Of a stretch of DNA of 64,000 nucleotides, positions 1 through 10,754 are shown piece after piece. The DNA lies in NCBI GenBank assembly GCA_950106755.1, contig CATNNA010000004.1:930001-994000 (forward strand). Reading direction: 5' to 3'. The notes under the pieces are model-generated. The model saw only the letters and a list, made by a program, of their open reading frames with translations. It had not been told where the DNA came from and made no database searches. Source of the stretch: Climacium dendroides (Eukaryota; Streptophyta; Bryopsida; Hypnales; Climaciaceae). Both the position numbers and the translations under genes were made by a program. The first letter of the stretch is position 1; each line of letters starts with the position of its first letter.

Positions 1-985
1 AAGTTCCGGAAGGATGTAATATATTGCCCCTTCCTCATCTACAAATTGTACCTTCTTTGCTGGTAGTCGGAAACACTCATCTGGGTAGTGTCCGACTTGT
101 CCACATCGTGTACACCAAATGTTTGCTCTATCTGCTGGAAGAATCCGTCGTTGCTTGCCACTTTCTACCACCTGCACTTTGATGGTAGCCAAGCTTTCTT
201 GGATTTTTCTAATTGCTCGCTTCGATTCCACCTCCAGTTCCTCCTTCACCTTGACAATAGCTCGGTTCGACACTCGTTGATAGACTTTGGATGTCTTCTT
301 CTTTGGCACTAGCCGGTCCCAGTCACTGTCTTCTAAATCCGAAGATTCTTCCTCAGATCTGGAACTCTCTGACGTCGATGAGCTTGATCTCCAGTTCTTC
401 TTTCCTTCTTGTCTCGTCCGATCTTACCCTTCTTTTCCCTTCTCAAGGATTTGCGTAAGTCTAAGGACTGCTTGGAATTCTCATAGTGTTGTGCGGCCTC
501 CATAGATTCTTGAAGGGTAGTCGATCGGGACTGTCGGATTTGGAACCCCATTTCTTCCGAAAACCCTGCCACATACCATTCAATTTGCACACTCTAGGCT
601 ACCCCAGGGGTTAGTTTAGCAATCAAACCTTTCACTCTTTGCCCATACTTCCGGACAGACTCTCCGGATTTCATCGCGATTTTATTGAGCCGTCCGAGTG
701 CTCTGGCCTCTCCTCCAACTTCTTTGAATGTCAGTACAAATTCATCCGTCAACTGATTCCAGTTTGTCCGGATGTTGTGCAGTAGATCGTTATACCATTT
801 TAAAGCTTCCGCCTTAAGTAGTCCGGGGAAGATCCGGAGTCTTGTCCCATCATCCTTTGATTGGCTCGGACAATGGAATTGAATTCCACCAACCAATCGT
901 ATACATCCTGACTACCATCACCATAAAACGTTGAATACTTCAGTCGGGTGACTTGCCTGGCCATTTCTTCCGGTTGGGCTTCCAA
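1..985 (-). pseudogene. Broken gag of a Ty3/gypsy-like LTR retrotransposon
   Basis: Read on the minus strand, 985 to 1 encodes a retrotransposon gag, the capsid-like protein that packages element RNA. The N-terminal part (985 to about 865) includes the stretch FYGDGSQDVYDWLVEFNSI. The central capsid part (896-594) has the typical segment LKAEALKWYNDLL. A second block (590-333) holds EWYVAGF and an AQHYENS helix followed by a basic region. A CCHC zinc knuckle (W-C-x2-C-x4-H-x4-C) lies at 114-73. The copy is damaged: a frameshift near 865 and an in-frame TAG at 594-596 split it. The coding runs off the window edge, so any pol would lie outside. It sits directly downstream of the primer site and LTR at 1371-1900, which fixes its orientation. 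Assignment to Ty3/gypsy rests on the gag pattern and the primer site. Confidence 0.8.
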
Positions 986-1370
986 GTCTTTTGATTGTGG
1001 TCCGGATGAGCTAGGGTTGTTCGTATTGTCAATGATATCTTCTGGACTAGGAGTTGCTCAGAAGGCTATATCCGGAATTGAAACGTTCTTTGGTGGACTA
1101 GGTATAACTATGCTATTTTCTAATTATTCTATGCTAGGAGAGCAAATAGCTAGAGTTCTTCTTGAAGCACTCTGATTCTGTCTTCCCCAAGCTCCAACAC
1201 TTCGGATGGTGACTCTATCTCCCTCGCTCTCACTAGTTCTTCGCCTCATACAGAATGGAGCTCCAGCTTCTCCTACTCCTATTCCAGACTGAATAGATTT
1301 TTTTCCTGCTACTCCGGCGGTGTGACTAACTCGGATCTAGAGTTATCCTATACTTCCGTGATTATCAATT

Positions 1371-1387
1371 CCCCGGTAGCGGCGCCA
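1371..1387 (-). other. Reverse-transcription primer binding site, tRNA-Asp type
   Basis: The minus strand reads TGGCGCCGCTACCGGGG. This matches the 3' end of plant tRNA-Asp with about two differences, and many plant gypsy elements use this primer. It lies 11 bases inside the LTR edge at 1399, between LTR and gag, where a primer site belongs. Confidence 0.75.
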
Positions 1388-1398
1388 GAAATCAACCA

Positions 1399-1900
1399 TG
1401 TAGTGATTAGTCGGATCAATATTCCTCTAGTTAGTCCTTAATTCCTACTAAAGACCAACTTAGAATAAATCTCTCCGGAATTGTTCCCACGTAGGACTCG
1501 ATTAGAAAGTCCTTTCACTCCTACTTTCTAATCCGGACCAGAGGTCCAGTCCGGCTACTAGTGCCGGATGGGTCCAGAAAAGTCCGGAAACAGTTTAGTT
1601 TCCCCTTCCGGGATCCCTGGGTTTAGATGACAAGTGGCCAGATCCACCGTCCGGATATTTACCGTGTTCGGAATCACTAACTCTCTCTCTCTCACTTGTC
1701 CTCTACTACTAATGCTAACTTAACTTCAGGGACCGGAAATATCCTATTGTTCCGTCACCTTACAAATCCGGAGTGCTTACCAAACCAGGTCACGCAGGGA
1801 TGGTCAAGGACTACAACGACATTCTAGCATTAACCCAACACTGAGCCTCCCATGGACCGGGTGGACATCCTTGCACTTTCTTGGGCATTACCAAGGTTGT
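1399..1900 (-). repeat. 5' LTR of the gypsy-like element, truncated
   Basis: On the plus strand this repeat starts TGTAGTGATTAGTCGG and matches, block after block, the start of the two longer LTRs at 33,499 and 35,423. Shared blocks include the GGGATCCCTGGGTTT segment, a CT-rich microsatellite, the GTCACGCAGGGA segment and CTACAACGACATTCTA. Similarity fades near 1,880-1,900, where GGACG-rich sequence begins, so roughly the distal half of the LTR is missing. Its inner edge is followed by the primer site and gag on the minus strand. Confidence 0.75.
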
Positions 1901-1939
1901 CGTGGACGAGCATTCGCGGTGAAATCGCGTCCAAAATTG

Positions 1940-2150
1940 GACGTCCAGACGTCCGCACGTCCGAACCCAGCAGACACAGACGAACGGTCCCCGGTCGCTG
2001 TCCTACGGTTGGTTGGTCGGACGGGGCGGTCAGACTAGCGGAAGGGCAAGCGGACGAGCGGGTGGACGGACAAACGGACGGGCAAACAGGCGGACGGACG
2101 GACGAGCGGATGGACGAACGAGCGGACGGACGGGCGAACGGTTCAAGGGG
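1940..2150 (-). repeat. GGACGG-rich array, left of the hAT remnant
   Basis: This is a GC-rich array of short GGACGG, GCGGAC and GGGCGG words on the plus strand (CCGTCC on the minus strand). A long open frame runs through both strands here, but it is simple-sequence translation (Arg/Ser/Pro or Asp/Gly/Arg runs), not a gene. Similar arrays are at 5,440, 28,250, 30,815, 43,535, 46,195, 47,885 and 49,320, usually beside a TATA box or an element gene. Confidence 0.7.
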
Positions 2151-2506
2151 TTTAGGCAATGAGTGAGTGAGGGTTTGCATTTTGCAATTTTGCATGGTTT
2201 CCATTTTGTTTTAGGGTTCTTTTTACATATTTTTGAGTTTTGGCGCTTCAGAAATTTTTATGTGCTATGCACTTGAAATTGAGAATAAAAAATCACGCAA
2301 TGAAGATTTCTTCAATATCACTTGGGACAAAATCCCCCAAAAATGATAGTTTCATTAATTTTTTCAAGATAATTTAGCAAGCTTGTACTACTAAGAAATG
2401 CTCCGAAAAACTATAAATCTTAGCTATTCATCTTTCTAAATCGTAAGCATTTGAGCACCAAGTTCTGTAAATGTTCTTGATTTAAATCCTTTCTAAATTT
2501 GATTGT
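2151..2506. other. AT-rich spacer 3' of the hAT remnant
   Basis: No coding or RNA signal is visible. It is probably the 3' flank or 3' untranslated part of the hAT copy. I could not locate a terminal inverted repeat for the hAT element here. Confidence 0.4.
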
Positions 2507-5450
2507 CTAGGGGTAGTAATCACTATCTCCTTTCACCTCTGCCCCGCTATTGTATTCTCTTGATTGGAACCCATCATCTTTATCACTCATGGTATTGTCT
2601 TCATTGTCTGATGAAAGTGTTTGATTTCCCCATCTTTTCTCTTGTACTATTGAAGATACACAAGCTTTCTTAGGCTTGCCCATCATTTGCTTCTTCTTCG
2701 CTTTCATCAAGGTTTTCCCTACACGTTCACGAAGGCAATCAACCGCTTTTCCTTTTCTCAAGGGAAGTTCTGGAATAAGTGGACGCTTATTAAAGGGGGG
2801 TTTTCCTGCATTTAATTTCTTCGTCGGAGAGATAGCAAATGGCTCCATTACTCGTTTGTTCTTTGCTTTAGAGGGTTCTTCCATCATTGCCATCCCTGCC
2901 TTTTTTCCTTCTTCGGTGAATGCCTCTATAGCATTTGAAGATTCTAGTGTTGGGTCCGCTAGCTTTGTCCAAAATGCTGGTAGGCAGCTTCTTTGCTTCT
3001 TTAACATTGAGGCCAACATCTCATCTTCTTCGTCATTGGTGAATGAAGAAATCTTCAATCTTTGATTTTCGGTACGTTCTATTTCTTTCGAAATGATGGA
3101 AGCTCGTGTCGGACGTTGAGAACTTCCTGAACCCACCAAAGTAGTGCTTATACTATTAAATAGTGAGCGTGCACCTATTGAAGGAATGCTACGCGGTGGA
3201 CATACAAAACTTGTCATGTTTTCCTTTGTGCCTTGGCCATTGTGAAGCAAGTTCGGACTTCCACATTCTATCAAACGTGAACGTACATTGTCTTGTATCA
3301 CACTCACTTCATGGTTTAGGCTATTTGGTTCCCCGTTTATTTTGTCCACATTCATTTGCTCGCGGTCCTCAACGTTGTCATTCTTTTCTAGTTGGGCCAC
3401 CACTATGGATGGAGACCTACCGCTTCTAATCACTTCATCTATTTTGGAAGTTCCACCATTGGATGCTATGGTTCCATTAGAAGCCGGGACTTGGACATTT
3501 GCATCCTCTTTGTTTAGATTGAGGACCTCGTCGCTACTTAAAAATCGGTTTCCATCTACAAACCTTGCTATGGAAGGTACGCCTTCATTGTTTCCACAAT
3601 CATTATCGTCCATTGGAAAGTCGTACTCGTCTCGGTCATTGTTGCCCATGTCATCATCATCCATATTTACTCTTCCAAACGGTTCACCTCCAAAATTGTA
3701 TGTGTTGCCATCCAAATCTTTTTCTTCATCGAATATTGGGTCGTCCCAACTTGCTTCTTGTCCATGTACTTCATTTTTGTCCACACAAACACCTTCTTCT
3801 TCATCTTCACTATTCTCGTCATCTTCGTTTGGCCCCTCTGATTCTTCTGAATCTACATTTTCAAGGTACCACTTCTTCTCATCCCTCTCCTTTGATGCGG
3901 CCAACACTCTTGAATTAGTGTACACATACACCAAATCCGCAGCTCTCTTTGTTCTCAACTTGTTTCAAGATTTGTTGTAAACAAAAGAATAGCTACTCCA
4001 ATTCCGTTCACATGAAGATGAAGATACCGGTTGGCCCAATATTCTCCTTGCAATTGGAGCAATGAGCTTCCCACATGCACCTTCAAAATCCCACCAAGCG
4101 TGTGCAGATAATTTTTGTTCACTTGGATCCAACATGTTGTGGAAGGGAGGCTCCCTATGTCGAAATGCTATGAATTCCTTGATGACGTCTGCGTAGTCCG
4201 TAGGTTTACATATTTGCATGAGAACACGCTTGCATGCCTCAGTGGCCCCTGAATCGTTGGCTAGTTCTTTATCGTGCAAAAGATAGGGATTCAAAAGAGC
4301 TCCTGTATATTGGAGATCGGACTCTACCATTTCCCATCTAGCGTTGAACGCCTCCTTCAGTGGTTTGGTAAGTTCGGGGCTCAATAGAAAAGGCGGATTT
4401 TCTACACGCACACCCCACATGCGACCGTATCTTCCTTATAATATACAAAACTTTCCCTGAACATGGCGTCTTTGCATTTAAATCACAAAGGCCATACACA
4501 ACAGCGCCTATCAACTGCACAAAATTCGTGCAACGCCTCCAGAAATGCTCACTATTTATTATCTTCTTTGTATACCGAGACTTTGTGCAATTCTTCTTTT
4601 TCTTGTCGTCCAACGTCCTCACATATTGTTCCCAACGCGGATCTATCACACTTTGTTGAAGTGCTCCCTTCACTTTCAACAAGCGTTCAAGTGCAATGAA
4701 ATTCGAAGCAAATCTTGTTTTGCCCGGCATCAATAAGCTGTGCTCTTTTTCGTATGAACGAAATATTGCAAGTGGCATGTGCCGCTTTCTAAAAAACGTA
4801 AAAACCGTACGAGCTTTGGCCACAACATTTGCCACCCATGCTTCCTTCCCCCAATCTTTTAGCAACAAATTCAAGGCGTGCACCACACAACCTTGAAAAG
4901 AAATGTGAGGATATTTGTCTGTTATAATTCTACATACTCGAGGGTTCACAGGAGCATTGTCCGTTGTTATTTGCACCACATTATGCGGACCCACCTCTTG
5001 TATGAATTTGTCCAAAATAGAGGCCAAATACTCTACATTTTTACGAACCTACTTGTGTCCACCGATCCCAAAAATTGCTCCTCTGCAGGAGACACAAGCA
5101 TGCAATTCACCAATGGCCGATTTGTAACCGAGCTCCATCCATCAATAGACAATGTTGCTCCAAACTTTCTGATACTATCCTCGATCCTCTTCTGCAACTT
5201 CAGCTTGACATCTTCTTTTGCTTCTTCTAGTAATTTAGTTTGTAGAACGTCGTACGATGGCGGGTTGTATGGCTTACCAAACTCTGTTGTTTACTTCACT
5301 GCTTCTTTGAAGGCCTCACTTCGAGCTACTGCAAATGGTATGTTGGATGAATAGAAGAAATTGGCCCACAACGCATCCAAATTGCGTCTATCGGCTTGTT
5401 CGAAACCATCTACTAGCCGACTTTGTCTTCGGGGCCGAGTGATGGAAGAG
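2507..5450 (-). pseudogene. Decayed hAT-family transposase with a long acidic tail
   Basis: The minus strand from 5,450 to about 3,700 encodes a hAT transposase (RNase H-fold cut-and-paste enzyme). The N-terminal part has FFYSSNIPFAVARS and NPPSYDVL. The DUF659-type core (about 5,160-4,700) has SIDGWSSVTNRPLVN, then ITTDNAPVNPRVCR and CVVHALNLLLKDWG. The C-terminal dimerisation region (about 4,130-3,880) has HAWWDFEGACG, SSSSCERNWS and FVYNKS, then DLVYVYTNSRV. After it comes a roughly 400-residue acidic, low-complexity tail to 2,507. Damage: in-frame TAA at 5,291-5,293, frameshifts near 5,040 and 4,430, and in-frame TGA at 3,965-3,967 exactly inside the dimerisation motif. Reading resumes in the same frame after the TGA, and TGA replacing CGA would explain it. 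The N-terminal zinc-finger region is missing: coding begins abruptly at the GC-rich array. The copy is inactive. Confidence 0.88.
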
Positions 5451-5525
5451 GGTGGGCGGACAAACGGGCGGACGGACGGACGAGCGGTCGGGTGGACGGG
5501 GCGGCGTAAACGAGCGGACAGGGCG
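5440..5525 (-). repeat. GGACGG-rich array, right of the hAT remnant
   Basis: A short GC-rich array of GGCGGAC and GGACGG words on the plus strand, in the same orientation as the array at 1,940-2,150. It abuts the truncated 5' end of the hAT coding region, so it either belongs to a promoter-like terminal region or marks the break that removed the hAT N-terminus. Confidence 0.65.
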
Positions 5526-5752
5526 ATTTCAGCCTTTTAGGGTGGTCAATTTCACTTAGTTACTTCTTCACTTCGGACTTTTGGGCTCTTGGTTTAGTTG
5601 GTTGCATTCCATCCTAGGGATAACTAGATTACCAAAGTAGTAGAAAACAAGTATGAAGTGCTACAACAAAATACTCGATCAAAGACACAATTCACTAAAA
5701 ATTGGGCATAACATGTACATTTCAATAAAACTTAGTCAAGGAAAATGAATTT

Positions 5753-5814
<62 letters not shown>

Positions 5815-5998
5815 AAAAACAAATAAACAAGCAACATGTTTTTCTTACCTGCATGTATATGCAATACAAGAAAGTCATGATGGACATGGTGGGCCACGTA
5901 CAATATTACTAGTCATAAAAAAAATGAAGCCCACACTACATAATTATATCCTGAATGCCATTAAAATACGACTACATAGGAAATTAAACATTTCATAA
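5526..5998. other. AT-rich spacer
   Basis: No gene is seen apart from a pure TA tract (listed separately). It separates the hAT array from the C-terminal piece of the split RING gene. Confidence 0.4.
5760..5811. repeat. (TA)n microsatellite
   Basis: An uninterrupted TA dinucleotide tract of about 50 bases. Confidence 0.95.
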
Positions 5999-6508
5999 TT
6001 ACTTCAACACACTATTATCTTCTTCTGCATCACGAGATGTCCCCTCCCTCGCCATGAATCTTCTACTTGTTGGACGAGGCACCGGTTGCGGACTACTTCC
6101 ACGACTTCTATCTCCGCGGCTAGCTTGTACCTACATGTCAACCCTCTCAAATTGTCGTTTTGTTTCCGGGGAGTGGTCATCCTCCTCTTCAATCTTCCGT
6201 TTATTCTTCTTCTTTGGAGACAACTCCACTTCATGGGACCTCAAAGCCTTCACAGCACAATCTATGTGATCCATCAATTGTTTTATCATCTGATCCTCGC
6301 TTTTCATCATCCAAGCTTGTTCGCCTCCCTCTCCTAGATACTTCCTTCACTTGGTTATAATGTCCTTCATGCTCATGTCAAATGCCCTTGCAACGTCTTC
6401 CATCTTATGCTTTGTAGATAATTTATTGTTTAGGTCCACCACAGAATGAATTCTTGTTGCTTCTTCCAACTTTCGACAAAATGAGGGCCTGCCCTATCAA
6501 ATCCGTAT
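5999..6508 (-). pseudogene. C-terminal piece of the split RING-finger gene
   Basis: On the minus strand an open frame with protein-like composition runs from about 6,490 to a TAA at 5,999-6,001. It contains EEATRIHSVVDLNNKL, MEDVARAFDMSMKDII and WMMKSEDQMIKQLMDHID, then a lysine-rich KKKNKRKIEEEDDHS stretch that looks like a nuclear-localisation signal. It ends in a Ser/Arg-rich tail. Two in-frame stops interrupt it: TGA at 6,347-6,349 and TAG at 6,131-6,133. With the 18.3-kb transposon removed, this piece lies directly downstream, on the same strand, of the RING coding region at 24,853-27,973. The simplest reading is one gene cut in two. The frames on the two sides differ by one base, so a small indel is also needed. 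No known domain is recognised. Confidence 0.55.
6505..6508. other. Target-site duplication GTAT, left copy
   Basis: GTAT stands immediately outside the left terminal inverted repeat and is repeated immediately outside the right one (24,853-24,856). Four bases alone could match by chance, but the position against both repeats makes it convincing. Confidence 0.75.
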
Positions 6509-6535
6509 AAGGCCTTATTCATTAAAATGAGACAA
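6509..6535 (+). repeat. Left terminal inverted repeat of the 18.3-kb transposon
   Basis: 27 bases beginning AAGGCCTTATTC. They pair with 24,826-24,852 in inverted orientation with one mismatch. Confidence 0.9.
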
Positions 6536-6616
6536 GTTGCAGTCTCATTTTAATTTTTCATACATGTAAGGTGGAAAAAGGGTTCATTAATTTGAGACTC
6601 TTCATTAAATTGAGAC
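6518..6616 (+). promoter_or_regulatory. Subterminal repeats TTCATTAAAATGAGAC
   Basis: The inner part of the inverted repeat recurs just inside the left end: 6,518-6,533 (TTCATTAAAATGAGAC), 6,583-6,598 (TTCATTAATTTGAGAC) and 6,601-6,616 (TTCATTAAATTGAGAC), plus an inverted GTCTCATTTTAA at 6,542-6,553. Clustered subterminal copies of a terminal motif are typical transposase binding sites. The right end shows only the copy inside its terminal repeat. Confidence 0.65.
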
Positions 6617-6954
6617 CTAGAAACGTCAAATATGATTTTTCTTACAAATCAAAACTTTCAAATGTCAAAGAAGTAATCTATACACGGAGGATAGCAAAGT
6701 TTAACATGAAATTAAACATATAAATTACCAAAAACTCACCAAAAAAATTTAGAATGCAATACTTGGAGACACAATAGTAATAAATAAATTTACTATTAAT
6801 AGAGATCTATTTCTCATACATAGGCACACTACCATAATAAAAGTAACCAATACATATATGAATGTAAACATCTCAAAACTTGTTAATAATTACATTCAGC
6901 GCTCTAATTGAACTACCAAAACGACATTTGACTAATATAATTATGAACTATAAG
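6617..6954. other. AT-rich left end of the transposon
   Basis: No gene is seen. It is the 3' flank of the transposase-like gene. Confidence 0.4.
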
Positions 6955-9839
6955 TCATTCTTCAACCATAGAACCATCGATATTTGCATCAATCGTGAAG
7001 GCTGCCACTGATGCCTTGATGATTTGAATTTGCAGGCTTGGAACTGTCACCTTTGGATTTTTAGTTCCGTCACGAAACCGTGGCTTCCAAGTTGTCATGA
7101 TACAATCTGTGCTTGACAATGTTGAAGGTATAATGCTATCTTCACGCCACACATTCCCTTATTTGGTGTCCCAACCTTCATATGTCTCCATATTAATGTG
7201 TCGATCCGAAGTAGGCGTCCAATATTGGATTTTGATCATATGCATATGCCTTGGATCGGGGCTCGGAGCCGTAATAGCCCTAGCAAGCCAAAATGGTTTT
7301 AGATCACCATCAGTAGGACACACTGCAACAAAAGAATCTGCGTGTGTATCACGAGCAACACGAAACGAAGAACGTGGACGATCACGCTTACGTCCAACAA
7401 AGTTGGCATCCTCCGCATTTTCTTCACGCAATGTGTCATTTCTTTGCATTTGATCTGTTTCATCATTGGCAATCCTTGAAGCTGGCCAAAATCCATCAAA
7501 TAATTCCTCCTGCACCTGAAGAGGTGCATCTAGAGCAGCTCTGATGCCTTTCCAATACTCTTCTAGTGGACCATTCTTCCGCCTGTACTCTCCACTATGA
7601 TCATTGTTTGCCATTTTGTTCCAATGTCTAACATAGCCATTCAACCTTTCTTTATGTCTTCAAGAGCTTTCATTGGAATTGGAGCCAAAGGTTTAGGGCT
7701 ACCACTTGGTACTTTAGGAAGACCATCCTCAGTCTCTGACCACATTCTAATCCCATTGCCGTGCTCTGGCAACCACTTTGGGTCAGTACACAAATTCTTA
7801 TACTCCATCAAAGGCCATCCTGAAGAATCCATAAAAAACTTGAATTGTTGACTTTTTGAATGCCCCCCTAATTCATCGCCACCAGTGCCCAAATAACCCT
7901 CCACAAATTTCTTGAAATTAGAGAGCTCTTCAATGAGATGAGGAATCACAGGGTGCGTTTCACAATCCATAAAGGACTTCATGAGCTTTGGAAGTGTTGG
8001 GTAGTCATTCGTCTTCAATCTTGAGCTCCATCGACCAAAAAGAGCATCAATGTCTTCATGAGTGTGTCCCACAATAAGGAAGTTGATGTATACCTCACGA
8101 AAAATGCCTTTGTATACAAGCAAAGAGTAGAAAGCAAAAACATATTGATTCTTGTTGTCCCTTGACGCATTGTCCAATTGCAATATTAATATTGGTGGGA
8201 GAGGTTGAGCTGGAAGTGGCTGTTCTGGAGGTGGAAGGAGGGAGTCCAAGCAATTTTCTACTCCATTTAAAAGCGCCTTTGTCAATGTGGATTGCCCCCC
8301 CTCAATAGAAAATAATGCCCTTGATGAATTCTTAGGCAGCCCTTCCAAATCCCACAATAACCTTGCAATGGATCCAATGGTATGATTCGAATCTGTTGGA
8401 AAAATGCCCACACCATAGTGTGCATATCGTACATCGCCATGACCATGAGCAATCATACTTGTAATAGCAACAGGCATTTTCATGAAGGACTTCGTCGATT
8501 TGTTCTTGTGAGAAAAGTGTAGAGAAGCCGTTTTTGAGTGATCCATTTTATCATGAATGATGTACAACATTTTATCCGGGCATCTCACGGAAAATTCCCG
8601 ATTTCCATAGTAGTACTCTCTATGAGCCCTCTGACCTGCAACATGGGTATTCAAAATGTTGGTATACTTATCAAACGACTCTAATTTCCAACAAGCGCTC
8701 CTCAATTGCTTATACTCATCGCACAAGCCACACCTAACAAAACTATCCCCACGAGCCTTGGCAGCAAATTCAGGGAAATTCTGACGGCGAATGTTGCTCA
8801 AGCCACTGGAAGAAATCAGCTGCAAATTGAACTCTACATTGGACTCATTGATTTTAGGCAATTGGTCACTCCAATGAAAAGCGGAGGGTAGAACCATCGC
8901 TGCAACTTTCTCTCCAGACTCTATTGTCCTTGTTTTGTGTGGCATTTGATCGGCATCAGACTTAGTAAGAGTTCGAAGTGTGGCAGTAGTTTGAAGAGTA
9001 TGAATGCGGGGTTTTTTGGATCCCACATTTCCATGCACTTGAGCTTGCTTCCCAATTCTAGCCTTCTCTTTGTACCTATAGAACGTAGCTCTTGCAATCC
9101 CATGAATGATCCACCACGCAGTGGGGCACACTTCTTTGCCTTTCAAGATAATCCACTCTTTGCCACCATTGTCTTTATGGATTTGCCTGTGCACCTCCAA
9201 AAGTGTCTTGCTACGTGCCTTGAAGTCCTCACCCGAATATAGTTCAGTCCTTATCGTTTGGATTTGCCTACGCTGAAAAGGTTGAACACAATTTTTCTCA
9301 CAACATGATTTTGTGGACACTGGTGTGATCGATTCCATAGAGAGGAGAAGTTCTTTCTTGGGAGGAATCTGAGGATCAATCCTTTCACGAGTTGTTTCAT
9401 ACGATCGAACCCCCTTACGAATTCTTCTGCTTGAGGGGTTCATGGCTGCGTTATATACATGGGTCTGGTCATGGTCATATAAGCTAACATCGTCATCTAA
9501 AAAAACTCTCTTGATGTCCCAAGAACGAAACGACCAAACATTCCCAGATGAGAAGAGTTCCTCGTTCAGAGACTTAGCAATTTGAATGGCAACCCGGTCA
9601 TCGCCGAGAGGCTTTCCATCCTGGTCAATGATTAACTCTAGGTCAACGTTCTGGCAAACCCCCCTTGCAAGGTCTACCCCATCTTCATTTCGAAGAGTGA
9701 CGAACCGTGAGACCCATTTTGCACGAGGAATTCCTTCACACACCTGAACATCAGGTGGAAATGGGGGAACTGGATTTGTAAACTCATCAAACCCATGGAA
9801 ATCCATTCTGCAAGCACGAAGATCACTCCTTAGATTCAT
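6955..9839 (-). pseudogene. Transposase-like protein with GHTHEDID signature (DUF7869-like)
   Basis: The main frame starts at ATG 9,839 and runs 732 residues. A CCEKNC cysteine motif (about residue 180) is followed by an HTH-like block, VCPTAWWIIHGIARATFYRY. The core has LILQLDNASRDNKNQYVF with Asp about residue 556, then FLIVGHTHEDIDALFGRW with His about residue 592. This Asp...HTHEDID pattern marks a widespread eukaryotic family of unknown function, which I believe is catalogued as DUF7869. The spacing of acidic residues suggests an RNase H-fold nuclease. At 7,643 the frame shifts, and homologous sequence continues to 7,159 (with PFWLARAI, typical of the family C-terminus), then through an in-frame TAA (7,159-7,161) to 6,955. 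So the copy has one frameshift and one nonsense change. Its position inside the terminal repeats makes it the best transposase candidate. The family match is strong; the catalytic role is inferred. Confidence 0.8.
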
Positions 9840-10060
9840 TATTGAGTCAAAGATAAAGATATTCTACTACAGCAACTTATAGTATACTAGAAACTAAACA
9901 TACTCTATATTTACCAATAACATCAAGTGTCCATAATTTCCTACAAATACAACATTGTTGAATCGATGATACAATGATTTGTGCTATAATTCAGTCATTC
10001 ATCTTCATCTAAGTAAGTACTTTTCAATGCAAAGTTGCAAATATTGTTTTTATAGTTGAC
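9840..10060. other. Upstream region of the transposase-like gene
   Basis: AT-rich, no gene seen. It presumably contains the minus-strand promoter, but no clear TATA box was identified. Confidence 0.35.
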
Positions 10061-10754
10061 ATTATCATTGGTTCGACGATATTCACAGGTCAAAAAACTC
10101 AGAGTTATCAACGACCCAACGATAAGTACCCTCAATGAAACTCGTTTCATGATTTGTTGGATGTGACGAAGAAATAATTCAAGCCAATGTAAATTCTTCT
10201 TTGCAATCATATGAAATTGAGGTAGCTACACATTTGCTGAGAATGCTAATTGCAAAAATTCAAAAATTCAACTACGTTATCATCGACTCGACGATAACCA
10301 GAAGTCAAGTAACTCAGAGTTATCGTTGACTCAACGATAACCACCCTCAATGAAACTTTTTTCTTGATTCATTGGATGTGACAAAGAAATAATACAAGCC
10401 AATGTAAATTCTTCTTTGCAATCATAAGAAATTGAGGTGGCTACACATTTGCTGAGAATGCTAATTGCAAATATTCGACTACGGTTTATTGACTCGACGA
10501 TATCCGGAGGTCAAAGAACTCAGAGTTATCGTTGATTCAACGATAAGTACCAACAAGGAAACTCCTTTCATGATTCGTTGGATGTGACGAAGAAATAATT
10601 CAAGCCAATGCTCATTCTCCTTTGAGATCATAAGAAATTAAAGTAGCTACACATTTGCTAAGAACGCCGATTGAAAAAATCTGACTACGTTATCATCGAC
10701 TCAACGATAACCAGAAGTCAAAGAGGTCATTGTTATTGTCGACTCAACGATAAG
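10061..10754. repeat. Four tandem ~210-bp units, each with two GATAA palindromes
   Basis: Units repeat every 206-215 bases. Each has two 23-base palindromes 43 bases apart: 10,061/10,104, 10,276/10,319, 10,482/10,524 and 10,689/10,732. The best is at 10,319-10,341, with perfect arms GTTATCGTTGA and TCAACGATAAC around one central base. Between them lies a conserved CAGAAGTCAA...AACTCAGA spacer, and between pairs a conserved stretch with ATTCGTTGGATGTGAC. The units sit upstream of the transposase-like gene inside the transposon. Arms vary between copies in a paired way, as in the array at 16,187. Confidence 0.85.

Noticed and set aside
1852..2204. Open frames on both strands through the GGACGG array
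   Set aside because: They are translations of a short repeat (Arg/Ser/Pro or Asp/Gly/Arg runs) with no domain or promoter logic.
3163..3980. Plus-strand ORFs opposite the hAT tail
   Set aside because: They mirror the acidic low-complexity minus-strand frame (Ser/Leu/Phe-rich) and are shadows.
1940..5525. GGACGG arrays as terminal inverted repeats of the hAT element
   Set aside because: Both arrays point the same way and differ in internal order, so they are not an inverted pair.
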